Positions 1-12,162 of a stretch of DNA of 64,000 nucleotides are shown one piece after another. A program made the position numbers and the translations under genes. Positions within the stretch are counted from its first letter, which is position 1. The number at the start of each line of letters is the position of its first letter. Source of the DNA: Cordyceps javanica (taxonomy: Eukaryota > Ascomycota > Sordariomycetes > Hypocreales > Cordycipitaceae). The notes beneath the pieces are model-generated. The model searched no databases and was not told where the DNA came from. It worked only from the letters and a program-made list of their open reading frames with translations. The stretch spans positions 6,696,001-6,760,000 of the forward strand of contig JAAECO010000004.1 in NCBI GenBank assembly GCA_036850795.1. The letters are read 5' to 3'.

Positions 1-1803
1 CGCGGCAATGGCAGAAGGATTGTGGCTCAACCTGCCATCGAGAAAAGCACTAATCCAGAGACCGCCAATGTGAGCAGTGGTCAGCGTACTCAAGTTGTAC
101 ATGAGCCCAGCAAAGGCAATGTCATGGCACTTGAGAAGCCTCGCAGATTGCGGCGCAAGGAAGCGGTACATCATGTATCCAGTTTGGGGTTTAGGGTTGG
201 TTGTGACGATACCGTCCTGCTTAGTGACGGGGATGTAGTTGGGAAACTGGGGTTGGTTTTTCAGCATGGGAAGTCTAGCCAGAATTTCGCTGTCTGCACG
301 CTTGATCAGCTGCGCTTGCTTCCCTGTGACAGGATCCCACTCGCCATCGGTTCTGCGATGCGGCAATCCTAGCTCGGCCTCGATGCCCTCGGGTAAGAAC
401 TTGACAGGAGGCGACTGCTGCCAACCCCCATAGGCCATCATTACGTCGGCTCGGAAGGTGCTGCCATCGGCTAGATGCACCTCACCCGGGCTGAGCTTTT
501 CAATTTCCCCAACATGAATCTTGATCAATCCGCTTCGAACAAGCTCGAAAATATCATGGTCATAGTTGAGAATACCGAGACTAGTAGCCATGTACATTAG
601 AGGAATCCAGGCTTTGAGTTTGGCGGTCTCGGGGTGGTTGTCGAAGCCACAAAGCCCGTTGACGTCTGAGCTGATGATCCTCCACACAGTGCTCACGACC
701 AGCCGACCAAGCCAGGTGCGATGCAAAAACCGCTGGACCCACGAAAAGCCATCTGTTTCAGACCAGATGGAGGGGCTAAACCAAGTCATAACACGGGTGT
801 CTACGGGAAATCAGATGATTGCGCAGCATCCTGCAGTTATAACAACTTACGTGCAAGCTTTTCAAGCCATAATTTGAATGGCGAAACGCGAGAGGTGCTA
901 ACCCAGCCCAAGCCATGGCCGGAGGCTACAAAGAAATTATCAACACAAGTCGAAAGATGGTAAAAGATCAAAGATGTGCTTACCACGGATGACCCAGTTT
1001 ACAGGTACACCAGCCATCGCGTACGAATATGCTACATCCCAGGCGAATTTGCCAACACCGTAGACGGCTGCGCTCTTGGCCGTTTTGAGAGTATTGGCAT
1101 AGCGAGGAAAGTCAATTGCATGGAAGATGGGCCCCTCAAACTCGTCCTGGCCAGTAAAGGTTGGCAGAATTGGGTCGGAGGACACGCCAGTCGCGGTAAT
1201 GAGGCGACGAGTGAAAATCTTCCTGAGCGGCGCAGCTTTGTCTCCCGTACTTTCCAGCGTGAGCACCCAACCACCTTCGATCGTCTCTTCCTGGTGCTCA
1301 GCGATTATGACCTTGGTATTAAACTGGATGAACCCGTCAATGCCGAAGTGAATGGCATACGCCTTCAAGTAGGCATTGACAGTCTCGCCCGGAATGTGAT
1401 CGGCGGCAGGTTTAAGCTTTGCAGTTTCGGCATCGAACGGAAAGTCTGGATACTCAAAGGTGCCAAGGAGATTGTTTGTCTTCAGGTTCGGGTACAGCCG
1501 TTCTTCCGACCACGTCCCCCCCAGACAGGGGCGCGATTCGTAAATTACCAGCTTCTCGTCTGGGTGAGTGGCGTGGTACTGCTTAGCGGCCGCTAAACCG
1601 TAAATGCCTATTGTGTTTAAGAAATCAGCCGGTTCCCGTCCAGATCTAAGTCATTCCTCATCGGCAGCATATTTTGACTGTGATGGCTTCAGCCCGGCAC
1701 GGGCCCTTGCCGGATGGGGGCGAAGAGCTCGAGGTCAATAACCAATGACGAGAGAGCAGACGGACTTACCACTGCCAATCACGGCGCAGTCCAATCGTTC
1801 CAT
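1..1803 (-). CDS. FAD-dependent (FMO-like) monooxygenase, 3' end cut by window edge
   Basis: Four exons join in frame: 1803-1770, 1607-984, 925-851 and 800 to below 1. Each is bounded by GT..AG with GTAAG-type donors. The start ATG at 1803 opens directly into a Rossmann FAD-binding motif (GSGGIYG, residues 10-16), followed by a glycine-rich GGTW segment and, about 190 residues in, a second nucleotide-binding motif (GVGKFAWDVA). This is the architecture of fungal flavin monooxygenases often annotated as dimethylaniline monooxygenase-like, which oxygenate small metabolites using NADPH and O2. The reading frame is open to base 1, so the C-terminus lies outside the window. No membrane anchor or signal peptide is seen in the visible part. 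The substrate cannot be inferred. The family call is strong, the function is generic. Confidence 0.85.
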
Positions 1804-3076
1804 GTTGGGGCTGGTGGGATCAAAGCGCAACGCCACCCTCACATTGATTGCTCGACTACGGGATGACGCGGTGGCGGCACAGACAAAAAACGCACAGATT
1901 TGCCAATTAAAATGCCTGAGAAAGTTTTCAGAGGATAGGAACTGCGGGAAAAAAAAACAAAGGAGAGAATCATGGGTGGGATGCAGGTATGTATTGCGTT
2001 GACACCCCTACCTTTGAATTGCGGGTAGCTCCAGTCCACCAACGATCCATATGAGACGTTACTACGGAGTATTTACACATGGGTGCGATGTTAAGTATTA
2101 TTAAATATGAACACCCTTTTATGCGCACCGTATTCAGTCTAGTCGACTCTACTCCGTATAGCATACGTGTGCGCACGTACAATGATCTGCTGTCATATAT
2201 CATTTCCGACGAAAGTCTATTTTCAAAGGGAGCAAGGTATCTCTTTTCCGAGTTTCAAATTAATTCTTACGTGCTAGCGTGTGACTATCCGCTGCCCCCA
2301 ACCTCGCGTAACACCGGACCGGCCTTCCACCAAAGTAATGGGCTGATGCCAGGCATCCTGGTTTGTCAAAGCATCACTACCGAGTACTGGTAGGCCCGAT
2401 AGTCCAACATGCAGGCGCGTACAGGAAGAGGGGGCCTTTCTCAAGAAACAAAAAAACAACTACTGAACCACAAGTCCCTGCTGTAACCCTGGTAAACTGG
2501 GTGGAGTTTACACCGCTGCTCCGTCCCGGCAGAGACAATCCGTCTTGTCACTGGATCCGACGACGACTGCCGGACAGGGAAGAGACCCGGGAATGCTTGA
2601 GAGAAAAGCCACTGTTGTGTGGGCGGTTGCCGCGGAGGTTTTGCCAATGTCGAAGAGAGACCGCCGAGAGCCTGCATCATATCAGCCCAAGGGATGATGA
2701 GGAGTTTGAAGCGGCCAGTGCATCCCATTTCGTTTTTTTTCCCTCTTTCGCCTCAGTCTGGGAGCTTCGGTTTACGCTAGTGCTGCAACAATTCGATACT
2801 GTGAAGCCTATTCGTTCGATTTCCTGGCCCTATTGGTTGGCATAACTCGGCAAGCTGCATTAGACGTCTTGCCCCCCTCAGTGCGTCGAAATTTCGTACT
2901 TACTCCTGAGCGCCTGCACCGGCTCTTCCGTACACCTCGAAACAGCAAAGCAACGCAAGGCGGAGACAGAGAGAGGTCAACACCTCCCGCTGCGTTTTTG
3001 ATATCCTTCGCTTTTACGGCTGCGAGATGAAATACGCGCTGGCCAGATAGTCGCGCTGTCCCGAAGCTGAAATAGC
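1804..3076. other. Intergenic, no gene recognised
   Basis: Divergent promoter space between the FMO-like gene (leftward) and the rhodopsin-domain gene (rightward). Short ORFs here have no recognisable content. It contains two copies of the 9-mer TACTCCGTA in opposite orientation (2063-2071 and 2150-2158). Confidence 0.6.
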
Positions 3077-4747
3077 ATGCCAGCATTCCCTCGCCCCGAT
3101 TTTGTAAGCGCCAGGGGCTACGAGGCGCGAGGGATGGCGTCGATGGCGTCGAGGGACAGCACGGAGGCGGCTTTTCGCGACTTCACGGTTGAGGCCTGGA
3201 CGTTGCTCTCGGCTGCACTGGCCGTTACGGCTCTGCGGATGGGCTTGCGAATATCGGCGCTAGGGATTCGGAATTTGCGTTTGGATGACTACCTTGTCTG
3301 TGTTGGAGCGGTTCGTCGTCCTTTTATTCTGTGGCCATGGACGTGCTCTAACCCACGGTTATCGGGCTGTTCATGGACGATGGGATCAGTTGACTAACCT
3401 TGACACAGCTGTTTTATACGGCTGAGACGACCTTGGCGTATTGTGTTGGCAATGTCGCCCACGGTCTAGCCAACTCGAGCATGACGGACCAGCAGAGGGC
3501 AGCACTCTCGCCAGATGACCCCGAATACCGACTTCGGTCAGTGAAAAGATGCTGTGAGGCGACGCATCTGGCTACCGCTAACCAACCGGCAGTGTGCTCG
3601 GATCAAGGATACAAATAGCAGGCTGGACAACATACGGAACGCTGCTTTGGCTCTACAAAACCTGCATGCTAATATTCTACACGCGATTGACGGTATGTTG
3701 TGTAAAAGGAATGAGTGGGCACGCGGCTTTGAACTGGGCCGTTGGCTAACTAGCACGGGAATAGTCTGGTCTGCACAAGAGCTACTCGAAGCAGATCTAC
3801 TTTGGATTTGCATTGCTCGGTTCTACGTATGCCGTGCTTGCTGGGACAATCTTCTTGTCCTGCCGGCCATTCCATAAATACTGGCAGATCTATCCGGATC
3901 CAGGCAGTGAGTAAAATTTGGCCCGATCTCAGGTTTAACACGTACATTTGCTGACATGATGTTACCAAGATGGCTGCCAACCGGCGCTTTCGATCCAGAT
4001 TATCTGGACGAACCTCGCCCTCAATGCGTCGACCGATTTCTATCTCATGTCGATACCGGTTCCAATGTTGTGGAAGTCTGGTCTGAAGCTATCCAAGAAG
4101 ATTGCCTCGACAATATTATTCACCTCTGGCGCGTTCATCATCGTGTGTGCATTACTGAGAAGTATCATGATCACCATTGTTAGTGGGATCGTTCCCTCTC
4201 CCTGAGGCCTGGCACGTTTTGGGTAGTTTTGGCTAACGATATTGTCGCTTGGCAGGATCCGATCAACGGCCCGCAGGCGGCAGGCGCGTGGAGCGTACGA
4301 GAATCATTCGTGGCCACGGTCGTGACGAACATGCCCATCATCTTTCCACGACTAAAGCTCCTCTTCGATCGGCATGTCGCCCCGATGCTCTCACTACGAT
4401 CGTCGAAATCTGGGCACTCTGCTACGGGGTTTCGCACGATTGGAGGCGGTGACGGGCAGGGGAACTCGGGCGCGCGTCTTCGGCGGCATCCGCCCCAGAG
4501 CGTCAACCCTCTGCCGACAAAACTGTCGATGACGAATTTCACGGCGACAAATGTTACAGCGACGGAAAGCGCAGAGCAGCTGGTGGAGAGCGATATTGAG
4601 CTGCAGAGTGGCAAGTCCCGGGCGCCGTCTGAGAGTGCCGGGACGGCGGCGCAGCCGCAGTCGACACAGTCTGGGACAGGCAGCGCACGCGACACCGAGG
4701 CTGCGGCCTCTGCACGTCCTCGCACTGCGCGAGAGCCAGAGTTGTGA
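3077..4747 (+). CDS. Integral membrane protein with fungal rhodopsin domain (PTH11-like class)
   Basis: Six exons join in frame: 3077-3310, 3409-3536, 3593-3692, 3765-3906, 3970-4178 and 4256-4747, giving 434 aa. An internal ATG at 3134 would give 415 aa and has a better context, so the start is uncertain. The product has about seven hydrophobic helices, with conserved landmarks of the fungal rhodopsin domain: LRLDDYL after helix 1, YTAETTLAY, the IQIAGWTTY stretch, FLSCRPFHKYW, and a DPINGPQAAGAWSVRE loop before the last helix. A long polar Ser/Ala-rich tail (about 120 residues) follows the last helix. Members are plasma-membrane proteins, some related to PTH11-like receptors; ligands are mostly unknown. 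It lacks an N-terminal CFEM domain. Homologues commonly have this many introns. Confidence 0.85.
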
Positions 4748-5559
4748 GGGGCGCGCCGCAAGTGGAATACCGCCCATGGGGGTGGGAAACTTTGGAACTT
4801 TGTTGAGCAAACCATAACCCAGCGCAGGGCAACACTTTGCACATGATAGGCCAACTAGTGGTGCTAGAGCCTCTTAGTGTGGCTGGGGAACGGAGTCGGC
4901 GTGTATGGCGGCACCGCAGCAGCAGCCCGCTAGAGTGAGATGGATGGTGACCAACTCGCAGACCAACCAAGCATGAATGCGTAACTAGCTAATGGGCCAT
5001 GTGAATGAGCCGGCGGCGCAAGAAACGGAGGCTGCCGGGCGGGAGCGTTGAGCAGAATCATGCGATAATAACGCACGCGTTGATGTCCGGATAGCAGCAT
5101 GACATGGCGTTTGGGCAGCATTTGAAAATTTGTACCGAGTATAGTTGATGAATGACATGGAAGAATACTAAAACAGCCCATTATGCTCGGGTGGTCGTAT
5201 TTCCCCTGGTCGCCTTGCCCGATCTGGGGACCACCAAGTACTGGTAGTCAGGAAGTGTCTTGGTGCCTCGGCTGAAAGTTGGCTGGCTCCCCCGCTGCAG
5301 GTTCTACCCTCGGGCGGGGCTTCGGTAATGTTGTATGAACCAGTTAGCCAGAAGTGGCGCCGGGACCGCCACTATATATGTTGTTGTAAGTAAAGTTTGG
5401 AGTCCCCGGGTTTCTTCGCAGTTGCTGTCATCTCTTTCTCATCATCCCCAATTGGCCCTCTTTTGGTGTTTTTTTAACCCTGGTTCCTGCGTGATCGATT
5501 CGATACAAAACAAGAAAGGAAAAAAACGGAGAAGAAAGCAAGGAAAAAAGAAAAAAACA
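4748..5559. promoter_or_regulatory. Intergenic and 5' leader of the Baeyer-Villiger monooxygenase gene
   Basis: The region lies between two rightward genes. A TATATAT element sits near 5372-5378, about 185 bp upstream of the ATG. It is followed by a pyrimidine-rich stretch (5420-5470) and an A-rich leader ending in the start context AACAATGGC. The in-frame ORF extends to 5335, but the first 75 codons read as leader-like low-complexity sequence, so ATG 5560 is preferred. Confidence 0.5.
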
Positions 5560-7014
5560 ATGGCCTCTACACAGCTGGACTTGGACGTCCTCATCGTCGG
5601 TGCCGGCATCTCGGGCATCAACGCCGCCTACCGCCTGCAGACGGACGGCCCCAAGGGCAGCCGGTACGCCATCTTCGAGGCCCGCCACAGCCTGGGCGGC
5701 ACCTGGGACTTCTTCCGCTACCCGGGCATCCGGTCCGACTCTGACATTTACACGTTTGGCTTCTCGTGGAAGCCGTGGCACAAGCCCGAGACGGTCGCGC
5801 AGGGCGCCGACATCAAGAGCTACATGACGGAGGCGGTGCAGGAGACGGGCATCGACAAGCACATCCGCTACCACCACCGCGTCGTGGGCGCCAACTGGCT
5901 GTCGCAGGAGCAGTGCTGGGAGGTGAGCTTCGAGGCCGACGGCCAGCCGCCGCAGACGCTGCGCACGCGCTTCATGCTCCTCGGCACGGGCTACTACGAC
6001 TACGACACGCCCATGAAGGCGCTGATCCCCGGCATCGACAACTTTGCCGGCAAGGTCATCCACCCGCAGTTCTGGCCCGAGGACTACAACTACGGCGACA
6101 AGCACATGGTGGTCATTGGCAGCGGCGCCACGGCCGTCACCGTCGTGCCCGCCGTCGCGGAAAAGGTCAAGCACGTCACCATGCTGCAGCGCAGCCCGAC
6201 CTACATCATGCCCATCCCCAAGCAGTCGCTGGCGGCCCGGCTGCTGTTCGCGCTGCTGCCGCGCTTCCTCGCCCACAGCCTGAACCGCTCCCTCTGGATC
6301 GTCCAGAGCTACGTCATGATTTACTTTTGCCGCCTCTTCCCCAACGTCGCGCGCGCCCTCATCCGGAGCGTCAACCGCCGCCTGCTGCCCAAGTCGGTGC
6401 CCATCGACCCGCACTTCTCGCCCGCGTACAAGCCCTGGCAGCAGCGCCTCTGCGCCTCCATGGACGGCGACATCTTCGCCGCCATCCGCAGCGGCAAGGC
6501 CAGCATCGTCACCGACCACATCGAGACCGTCACCGCCGACACCATCAAGCTCAAATCGGGCGCCGAGCTGCACCCGGACGTCATCGTCACCGCCACCGGC
6601 CTCGGCCTGCGCTTCGCCGGCGGCATGAAGATCTCGGTCGACGGCGCCGCCTTTGACGTCACGTCAAAGTTCATCTACCGCGCCAGCATGCTCCAGGACC
6701 TGCCCAACCTCGTCTACGTCGTCGGCTACGAGAACGCGTCCTGGACCCTCGGCGCCGACTGCGCCGCAAAGGTCCTCGTCCGCCTCGTCAACGAGCTCAA
6801 GGCCGCCGGCAAGACCTCGGCCACGCCGCGCCTCGCCAACCCGGAGCGCATGGAGGTCAAGCCCCTCCTCAACCTCGGCTCCACGTACCTCAAGAACGCC
6901 AACAAGGTCTTCCCCAAGGGCGGCACCGGCGCCTGGGCCCCGCGCTCAACCTACCTCGCCGACCTCTACAAGGCCACCTATGGCGACCTCAACTCGGAAA
7001 TGGAAATTGTATAA
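5560..7014 (+). CDS. Baeyer-Villiger-type flavin monooxygenase, EthA-like
   Basis: A single uninterrupted exon encodes 484 aa. It has the FAD Rossmann motif GAGISG (residues 14-19), GGTWDFFRYPGIRSDSD after it, the Baeyer-Villiger fingerprint FAGKVIHPQFW (about residues 162-172) and a second dinucleotide site GSGATA (about 187). Family knowledge: such enzymes insert oxygen next to a carbonyl using NADPH and O2. The whole protein follows the layout of mycobacterial EthA and related actinobacterial monooxygenases closely, including the late NASWTL motif. It is intronless, with very high G+C at third codon positions, unlike most neighbours. That fits either acquisition from bacteria or strong codon selection. 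The physiological ketone substrate is unknown. The start at 5560 is chosen because the conserved N-terminus begins within ten residues. Confidence 0.92.
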   Translation: MASTQLDLDVLIVGAGISGINAAYRLQTDGPKGSRYAIFEARHSLGGTWDFFRYPGIRSDSDIYTFGFSWKPWHKPETVAQGADIKSYMTEAVQETGIDKHIRYHHRVVGANWLSQEQCWEVSFEADGQPPQTLRTRFMLLGTGYYDYDTPMKALIPGIDNFAGKVIHPQFWPEDYNYGDKHMVVIGSGATAVTVVPAVAEKVKHVTMLQRSPTYIMPIPKQSLAARLLFALLPRFLAHSLNRSLWIVQSYVMIYFCRLFPNVARALIRSVNRRLLPKSVPIDPHFSPAYKPWQQRLCASMDGDIFAAIRSGKASIVTDHIETVTADTIKLKSGAELHPDVIVTATGLGLRFAGGMKISVDGAAFDVTSKFIYRASMLQDLPNLVYVVGYENASWTLGADCAAKVLVRLVNELKAAGKTSATPRLANPERMEVKPLLNLGSTYLKNANKVFPKGGTGAWAPRSTYLADLYKATYGDLNSEMEIV

Positions 7015-9791
7015 AAAAGAAGATGCAAGGCAGCGTCTGCCTGCTCCATGTTTTCCACGATTTTTTTATTGTTCCTTTTCTTTGTTCTTTTCTCAACTTA
7101 GACGACTTTGATATACCAGGGCTAACATATATACATTCCGTTTGATTTCATTATAGCATAAAGAATACAATCCTGAGGATTTTTCCTTGTTCGCACTACT
7201 GGTACCTGACCAAAGTACCTCGAACATGAAAGTGACGCAATTGGTCAAGGCTGAGACATAAAGTTTGACATGTGAAACCCGTGGTTTTGGGTGGGGGTTT
7301 TGATTGGACTGCGCGGCCAAATATGAACAAGAGTATCCGTACAAGGAAGGGCTCAGCCTTGGTGGCAAGCATGCAAGCCAAGCGGTCAAAAATGTGAGAG
7401 ATGGTGGGTGTGGCGACACTTGATGCAGCCCATACCCATATGTGTACCCCTGCCTATTATCACAGTGCCAGAGTACCTAGGTGGCGGCGCGGACGCGGCG
7501 CAACCAGGCGGAAAATCGCCCGGTATTCCGAGCTCAGATCGACAGTACACATGTGCGAGTTCTTGCGGCTTTTCAGCCAGTACTAGTTGCCGAATCGTGC
7601 CGCTTTATTGGCATGATAAAGCAAATTGCAAGTGTCGAATCGGCTTGCCGCCAATAGAGACGATTGCTTCATCGCCCCTTTTGAGAAGCTTGGACACAAT
7701 CTTTTGCCATCCAGTAATAAGGGACTGTGCGTCGTCATCGTAGACGGAGGCCTATTTCAGTCCGCTCCCCCACCGAGATCCAGTGGTTCCCTTGCCACGC
7801 TAGCACTTTGAGCCAAGCAGGGTTGGGGTTGTTTCTGCTGTCGCGGGGAGGGGAGGAGCCCTGACACGAGTCAACGTGATGCCGAATGGCGAGACTTTGG
7901 TGCGCTGGCAACGAATCCTGGGGTAATGCTTATTCTATTGACTTCCCGCTACCCTACCCAGTAGGAGGGCCTCCCACGCTGGAGGGGGACGGCTCATCAG
8001 CTGAGATACGACTCCAGTTCTCGGCACTCTATCTGAACTTTGCGCCAAGAGAGATCAGACTCGGGGAGGGAATCCAACACGGAGTGCTAAGAATATCAAG
8101 TCTGCTCTCGACGTACTAGTTACGGCAACGAATTTTCACGAGTTCGTGTCATCCCAACCGGTCTGTTACCGGTATCTTCCGTATCAGATGCGGAGCATTG
8201 CCGGGTTCGCTGGAGGATGGTTATGCACAAAAACTCGCGAGATCAGCGTTGCGAGCTCCTGAATTTTTGCATCCCGAGTTGGCCAGATTTGATCATGCCT
8301 GGTGCCATCCCGACAATTACTGTTGGCTCCGGCCTCGGTACCGCCGCCATCCTGCTCACTAGTGAAGCACCGAATAGAGTCACTTGGCGTGGCAGCCTTT
8401 TTTTGGTGCTCTGGACAGCGCAGTTTCTGGCCTGAGGTTTCTGGTACATGTTAATATATCCATTCTTCGTATCGTCTCTACGGAAGCTGCCTACCCCCTC
8501 GGGATGGAAGCCCGGCACCGGACACATGATTGAGGCAATCGACAGAGGGCATGGGAGCCTGCGCACAAGAATGGGAAGAACACTGTACGCAAAGGGGGCA
8601 GTGTCTGAAAATCACGACATTTTAGGCACAGGGGGATTTTTCCCAGTACTAGAGGCGTCGAATAGGACTGCAGAGACGCCAAGCAACGATTTCCTACGAA
8701 TGATTAGCCCTCTACATCGCGAATATCTCGTAGGCTTTTTCAGGCCTATAAAATACTTAGACAGCTTGTTGCGGAAGGTACCTGACTTCGTCCCCGGTAG
8801 TTTCCCTTTCCTAGGCACTTCTACTCGATGTACCTTATAGCACGGACTACAGTAATAGCCTTGCGAATTGATTTTAATATATAGATTGTAGACGAGTTTT
8901 TTTTAACATGATTTTTTAAAGTACGAAATCTCTTACAAGTACTTGCATGGCACTTGGTTTCCTCCCCTCCCGCCAGTCCGGCTTAAGCATTCCTTTACCA
9001 GTCGCCATGGCGAAACCTACGCAACTTTGCTCTTGTTTACCGCAATTTCAGCCCTTGCATTTAGCAGCAACCCTATTTGTAGCTCCCCAACTCCCCCATG
9101 GAATCGATAGCTATGCACCTAAAACTCTTTCAGCCCCGGACTTTGGAATAAAAGTGTGTCGCCCTGCATGTCTGTCAATGGAGATTGATGCCCCGTGGCA
9201 GATCCCCTGCATCGACCCCGCTCCCGATCGGGCCCGTTGTGGTGTCAGGGACGGACCAGGACGCTATCGCGGAACAAGAGGGTCTTGCTACGAGAGCGTC
9301 CCTTCCACCTCCTCTCTTTGGGAGCAGCACACCAGCAGTAGGGTGTATGTCTAGCAGGGAACATCTATTTTCAAGTTTCCGCTGTCAAGTGGCGTAATGG
9401 CCGGTAGGTTATGCAGTCGTTAAATCTATAAGAACCTACAGTCGTAGTCCTATGTACATTTGAGCTGTGCTTGACTAGCATGACTTCTTCCACGAATTCA
9501 CGCTACGGCCACTGCCGCACGCTAAGTAGGACACCAAGTTCTTAAAGGCCGTTTGAACGTCGCCTCAACGTCGGAAATGGAGTGCCACATCTCAGCGCCA
9601 GCACTTCCATCTTGGTTTGCATCGTTTGCAGCATTGTACCGTTTATTAAGAAGAGCCGTGCCCCGCCTACGAGTACCCCCGCTTATTGCACTCCCATCTA
9701 GATCCAAGGTGAAGGCGTCCGTCACTGTCTCTCCTCTTTCAACATCTCTCTCGTTCTCCTTCCAACAAATCGAGCCTCATACTCTACCGCG
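7015..9791. other. Gene-poor stretch, nothing recognised
   Basis: A 2.8-kb stretch with only short ORFs on both strands and no domain, signal-peptide or membrane pattern that I recognise. Some ORFs near 7400-7800 and 8220-8840 reach 60-130 codons, but their composition is not protein-like. It includes one palindromic ACCTAGGT at 7475-7482. A decayed gene cannot be excluded. Confidence 0.5.
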
Positions 9792-10572
9792 ATGTCCCCG
9801 GTTACAAATTCTATGCTTAATGATCGACGTGAAAAAGACTGTGTCAACATTACAACAGAGCGAAAGTACTTCCATATTGATGGCTCGCATGTCAAGCGCA
9901 GCCTACGCCCGCACGAATGGCAGCATAGCCTTTTCCAAGGCCACCTATGTATTCCTCGCCTTGGTAACGAACGTCTATTAAATGAGGCTGCTGCCTTGCG
10001 ATTTATCACTGAAAATACGGATATTCCAGTACCAAAACTATACGCATGCTTCGAGGATGACGGGGCTGTCTATTTAATCACGGAATATATTGATGGGGTC
10101 CCCATGGCCGATCTTGAACCAGAGAAACGCAAGGTTGTCGAGGCCGAGTTAAAGGTCCATATTACGACTTTACGAAGTCTCAAGTCTAACGTCTGGGGAG
10201 GTCCTTCCGGACTGGTAAGCTCCTTCTACTTCTATGCCACTTGTCTCCTTTTACCATTTACACTGACTTGTATAGGTTATTCCGCCATATCGACTACTTA
10301 AACACCCTATCCGTGTGAAGTGGGTAATGAAGCCAAGAGAAGTCCAAGATCTGGTTTTCTGCCATAATGATTTATCTACGCATAATGTAATTGTTAACCC
10401 AGAAACATTAAAAGTTAACGCCATTATTGATTGGGAATACGCTGGGTTTTATCCTGAGGAATTTGAAGGGATGTACTTTTGCCGGCCTGGTCCCTCAATT
10501 GCGCTTGAGGGAGAGGTCAATGACGAAGAACAATTGTTGGAAATTATGTACGAAAATGAACAGGATAAGTAA
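9792..10572 (+). CDS. APH-family phosphotransferase-like protein
   Basis: Two exons (9792-10214 and 10276-10572; 61-bp intron, GTAAGC..TATAG) give 239 aa. The C-terminal half carries the kinase catalytic loop FCHNDLSTHN (the HxDxxxxN Brenner motif) and the following IIDWEYAGF metal-binding segment, as in aminoglycoside phosphotransferase/choline kinase-like folds. The N-terminal lobe is present, with a hinge-like segment YLITEYIDG. This is one of the large fungal APH families, which are soluble small-molecule or protein kinases of unknown substrate; resistance to aminoglycosides should not be assumed. At 239 aa it is shorter than most relatives, because the N-terminal lobe starts late. The second exon is AT-rich compared with its neighbours. 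Confidence 0.85.
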
Positions 10573-12162
10573 AGGTATTAAAAAGTTGTAAAAATATTAT
10601 TAGGATTTCTATAGAGCTCCTTACTCAATTTAGTAAAGCGTTTAAATTATGTAGATATCTTACTTATAAGCCAGTTATCTGTGAGCGAGTACAAAAACCT
10701 GGCCATCTGGGCATATATGTGTCTGACGCTGAGGGAAGGCTGGCGGGCGTTACCGTTGTCGGCCGCGCGTGCTGAGCGGCGTAAGATTCGTAGATTTGGA
10801 TAAGATTTGTAGATTTGTAGAAAGCCGAGTAGATCGCGACGGGACCGTTCAAGACTGGTCTATGATGTCGTTGACGAGCAAAAAGGAAACGGATTCCTCG
10901 CCCACATGGGGACCGTTGCAAGGGCAGCGTCGGACCACGACCAACCAATTAGTCAACTAGTTAGCAGAGCGCCACCAGTCAAGCGACCCCGCCATGTTGT
11001 CTGATCCCTTGTCATGACGTAGGTATTACAGGTAACAAAGGAGCTTGAATGGAGCAGGATTCATCGAGAGCAAGAGGGAGCACGCATTTCTTTCCGCGCC
11101 GGTGCGACTCGCGCCTCACGCTATACTTACTTCCAACTCCTCGGGCAGGGAGGGAGCTGGGAGGGTTCTCAAGTACCATGTCAGTCATGTCAAGCCAAAC
11201 TTGTTGAGCTTTTATTTCACAGCACTATGCAAATGTAATGATTTCTTTCCTTTTTAGGAAAGTACCTAACCAAGCACAAGTCCCCGGCAAGGAAATAATC
11301 AGCCAGGGTTTCCCGTCCGCTTTCCTTTTTTGCGCATCAAACTTGTTGCAACGCTTGACCACCACCACCTCCTAGTCCATGGCTAGCGCCGGCCCGGAGC
11401 AGAAGCCCCGGGCTTACGGTGGACTTGGCAGTGGCCTGCAGAGTCCGGAGCACAGTGACCTTTAGTGTGGCCTTGCATGGCCCTAGGTACGATGTACAGC
11501 GGCTCCCTCCACTGAATTTGGTGCGGCGTTTTGGGCGTTCCTAGCTACCTAGGCACCCTGTCTCCGCTGTTAGTGCGCCTAGTGTCCCCTCTCCCCTCCA
11601 CTGGGAAAGAAAAAAAAAAAACGACCATGCAGCAAATGCCCATCTGACTTTTACCGTTTTGCCCGTTTGCCATGGGGCTTTTTCCGCCAATTCGCCACTT
11701 CCCCATACAACCCTGTCAAGGAACTGCTCAAAGTATTTCCCCTTTCGCCACCACCGCCAGGACCTCCACCACCACCACCCACCAACAGTGATTGTCTCTC
11801 AATACATCTGCCAGACAGTGTGCCCTGTACTACATCATTTGCATCCTCCTTCTCTATTGCTGTCATTTGCACAACTGGAATCAAACGTCATTGTGGGCGT
11901 GCCAACCAGTGTGCCTTGGATTCAGCAGAACAGAGCAACCGACGTTCCCGCTCCTCCATCTTCATCTTCGCCCAACCCACCACGTCACCACCAGAATCCT
12001 CATCTTCGCCCACGCAACCGTCGCCTGTCTTTGTCTCATTCGTACACGCCCATACCGGATTTTTTTTTCATCGCCATCATTCTCCGTATACCATCTACGC
12101 TCCCCCCCTTTTCCCGTTGCAGCCAGAGCGAGGCCAGATGGAGTGCCGCAGCTGGCTGAGCC
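10573..12162. other. Intergenic and probable long 5' leader
   Basis: No gene is recognised in 10573-11650. From about 11690 to 12160 the plus strand is strongly C/T-rich (CCACCACCACC runs) and contains several short upstream ORFs. I read this as promoter and 5' leader of the following gene. The proline-rich translation is a by-product of the pyrimidine tract. Confidence 0.5.

Noticed and set aside
5428..6573. 381-codon ORF antisense to the Baeyer-Villiger monooxygenase
   Set aside because: GC-saturated third positions remove stops on the opposite strand. The translation is Val/Asp/Arg-rich and lacks any family pattern.
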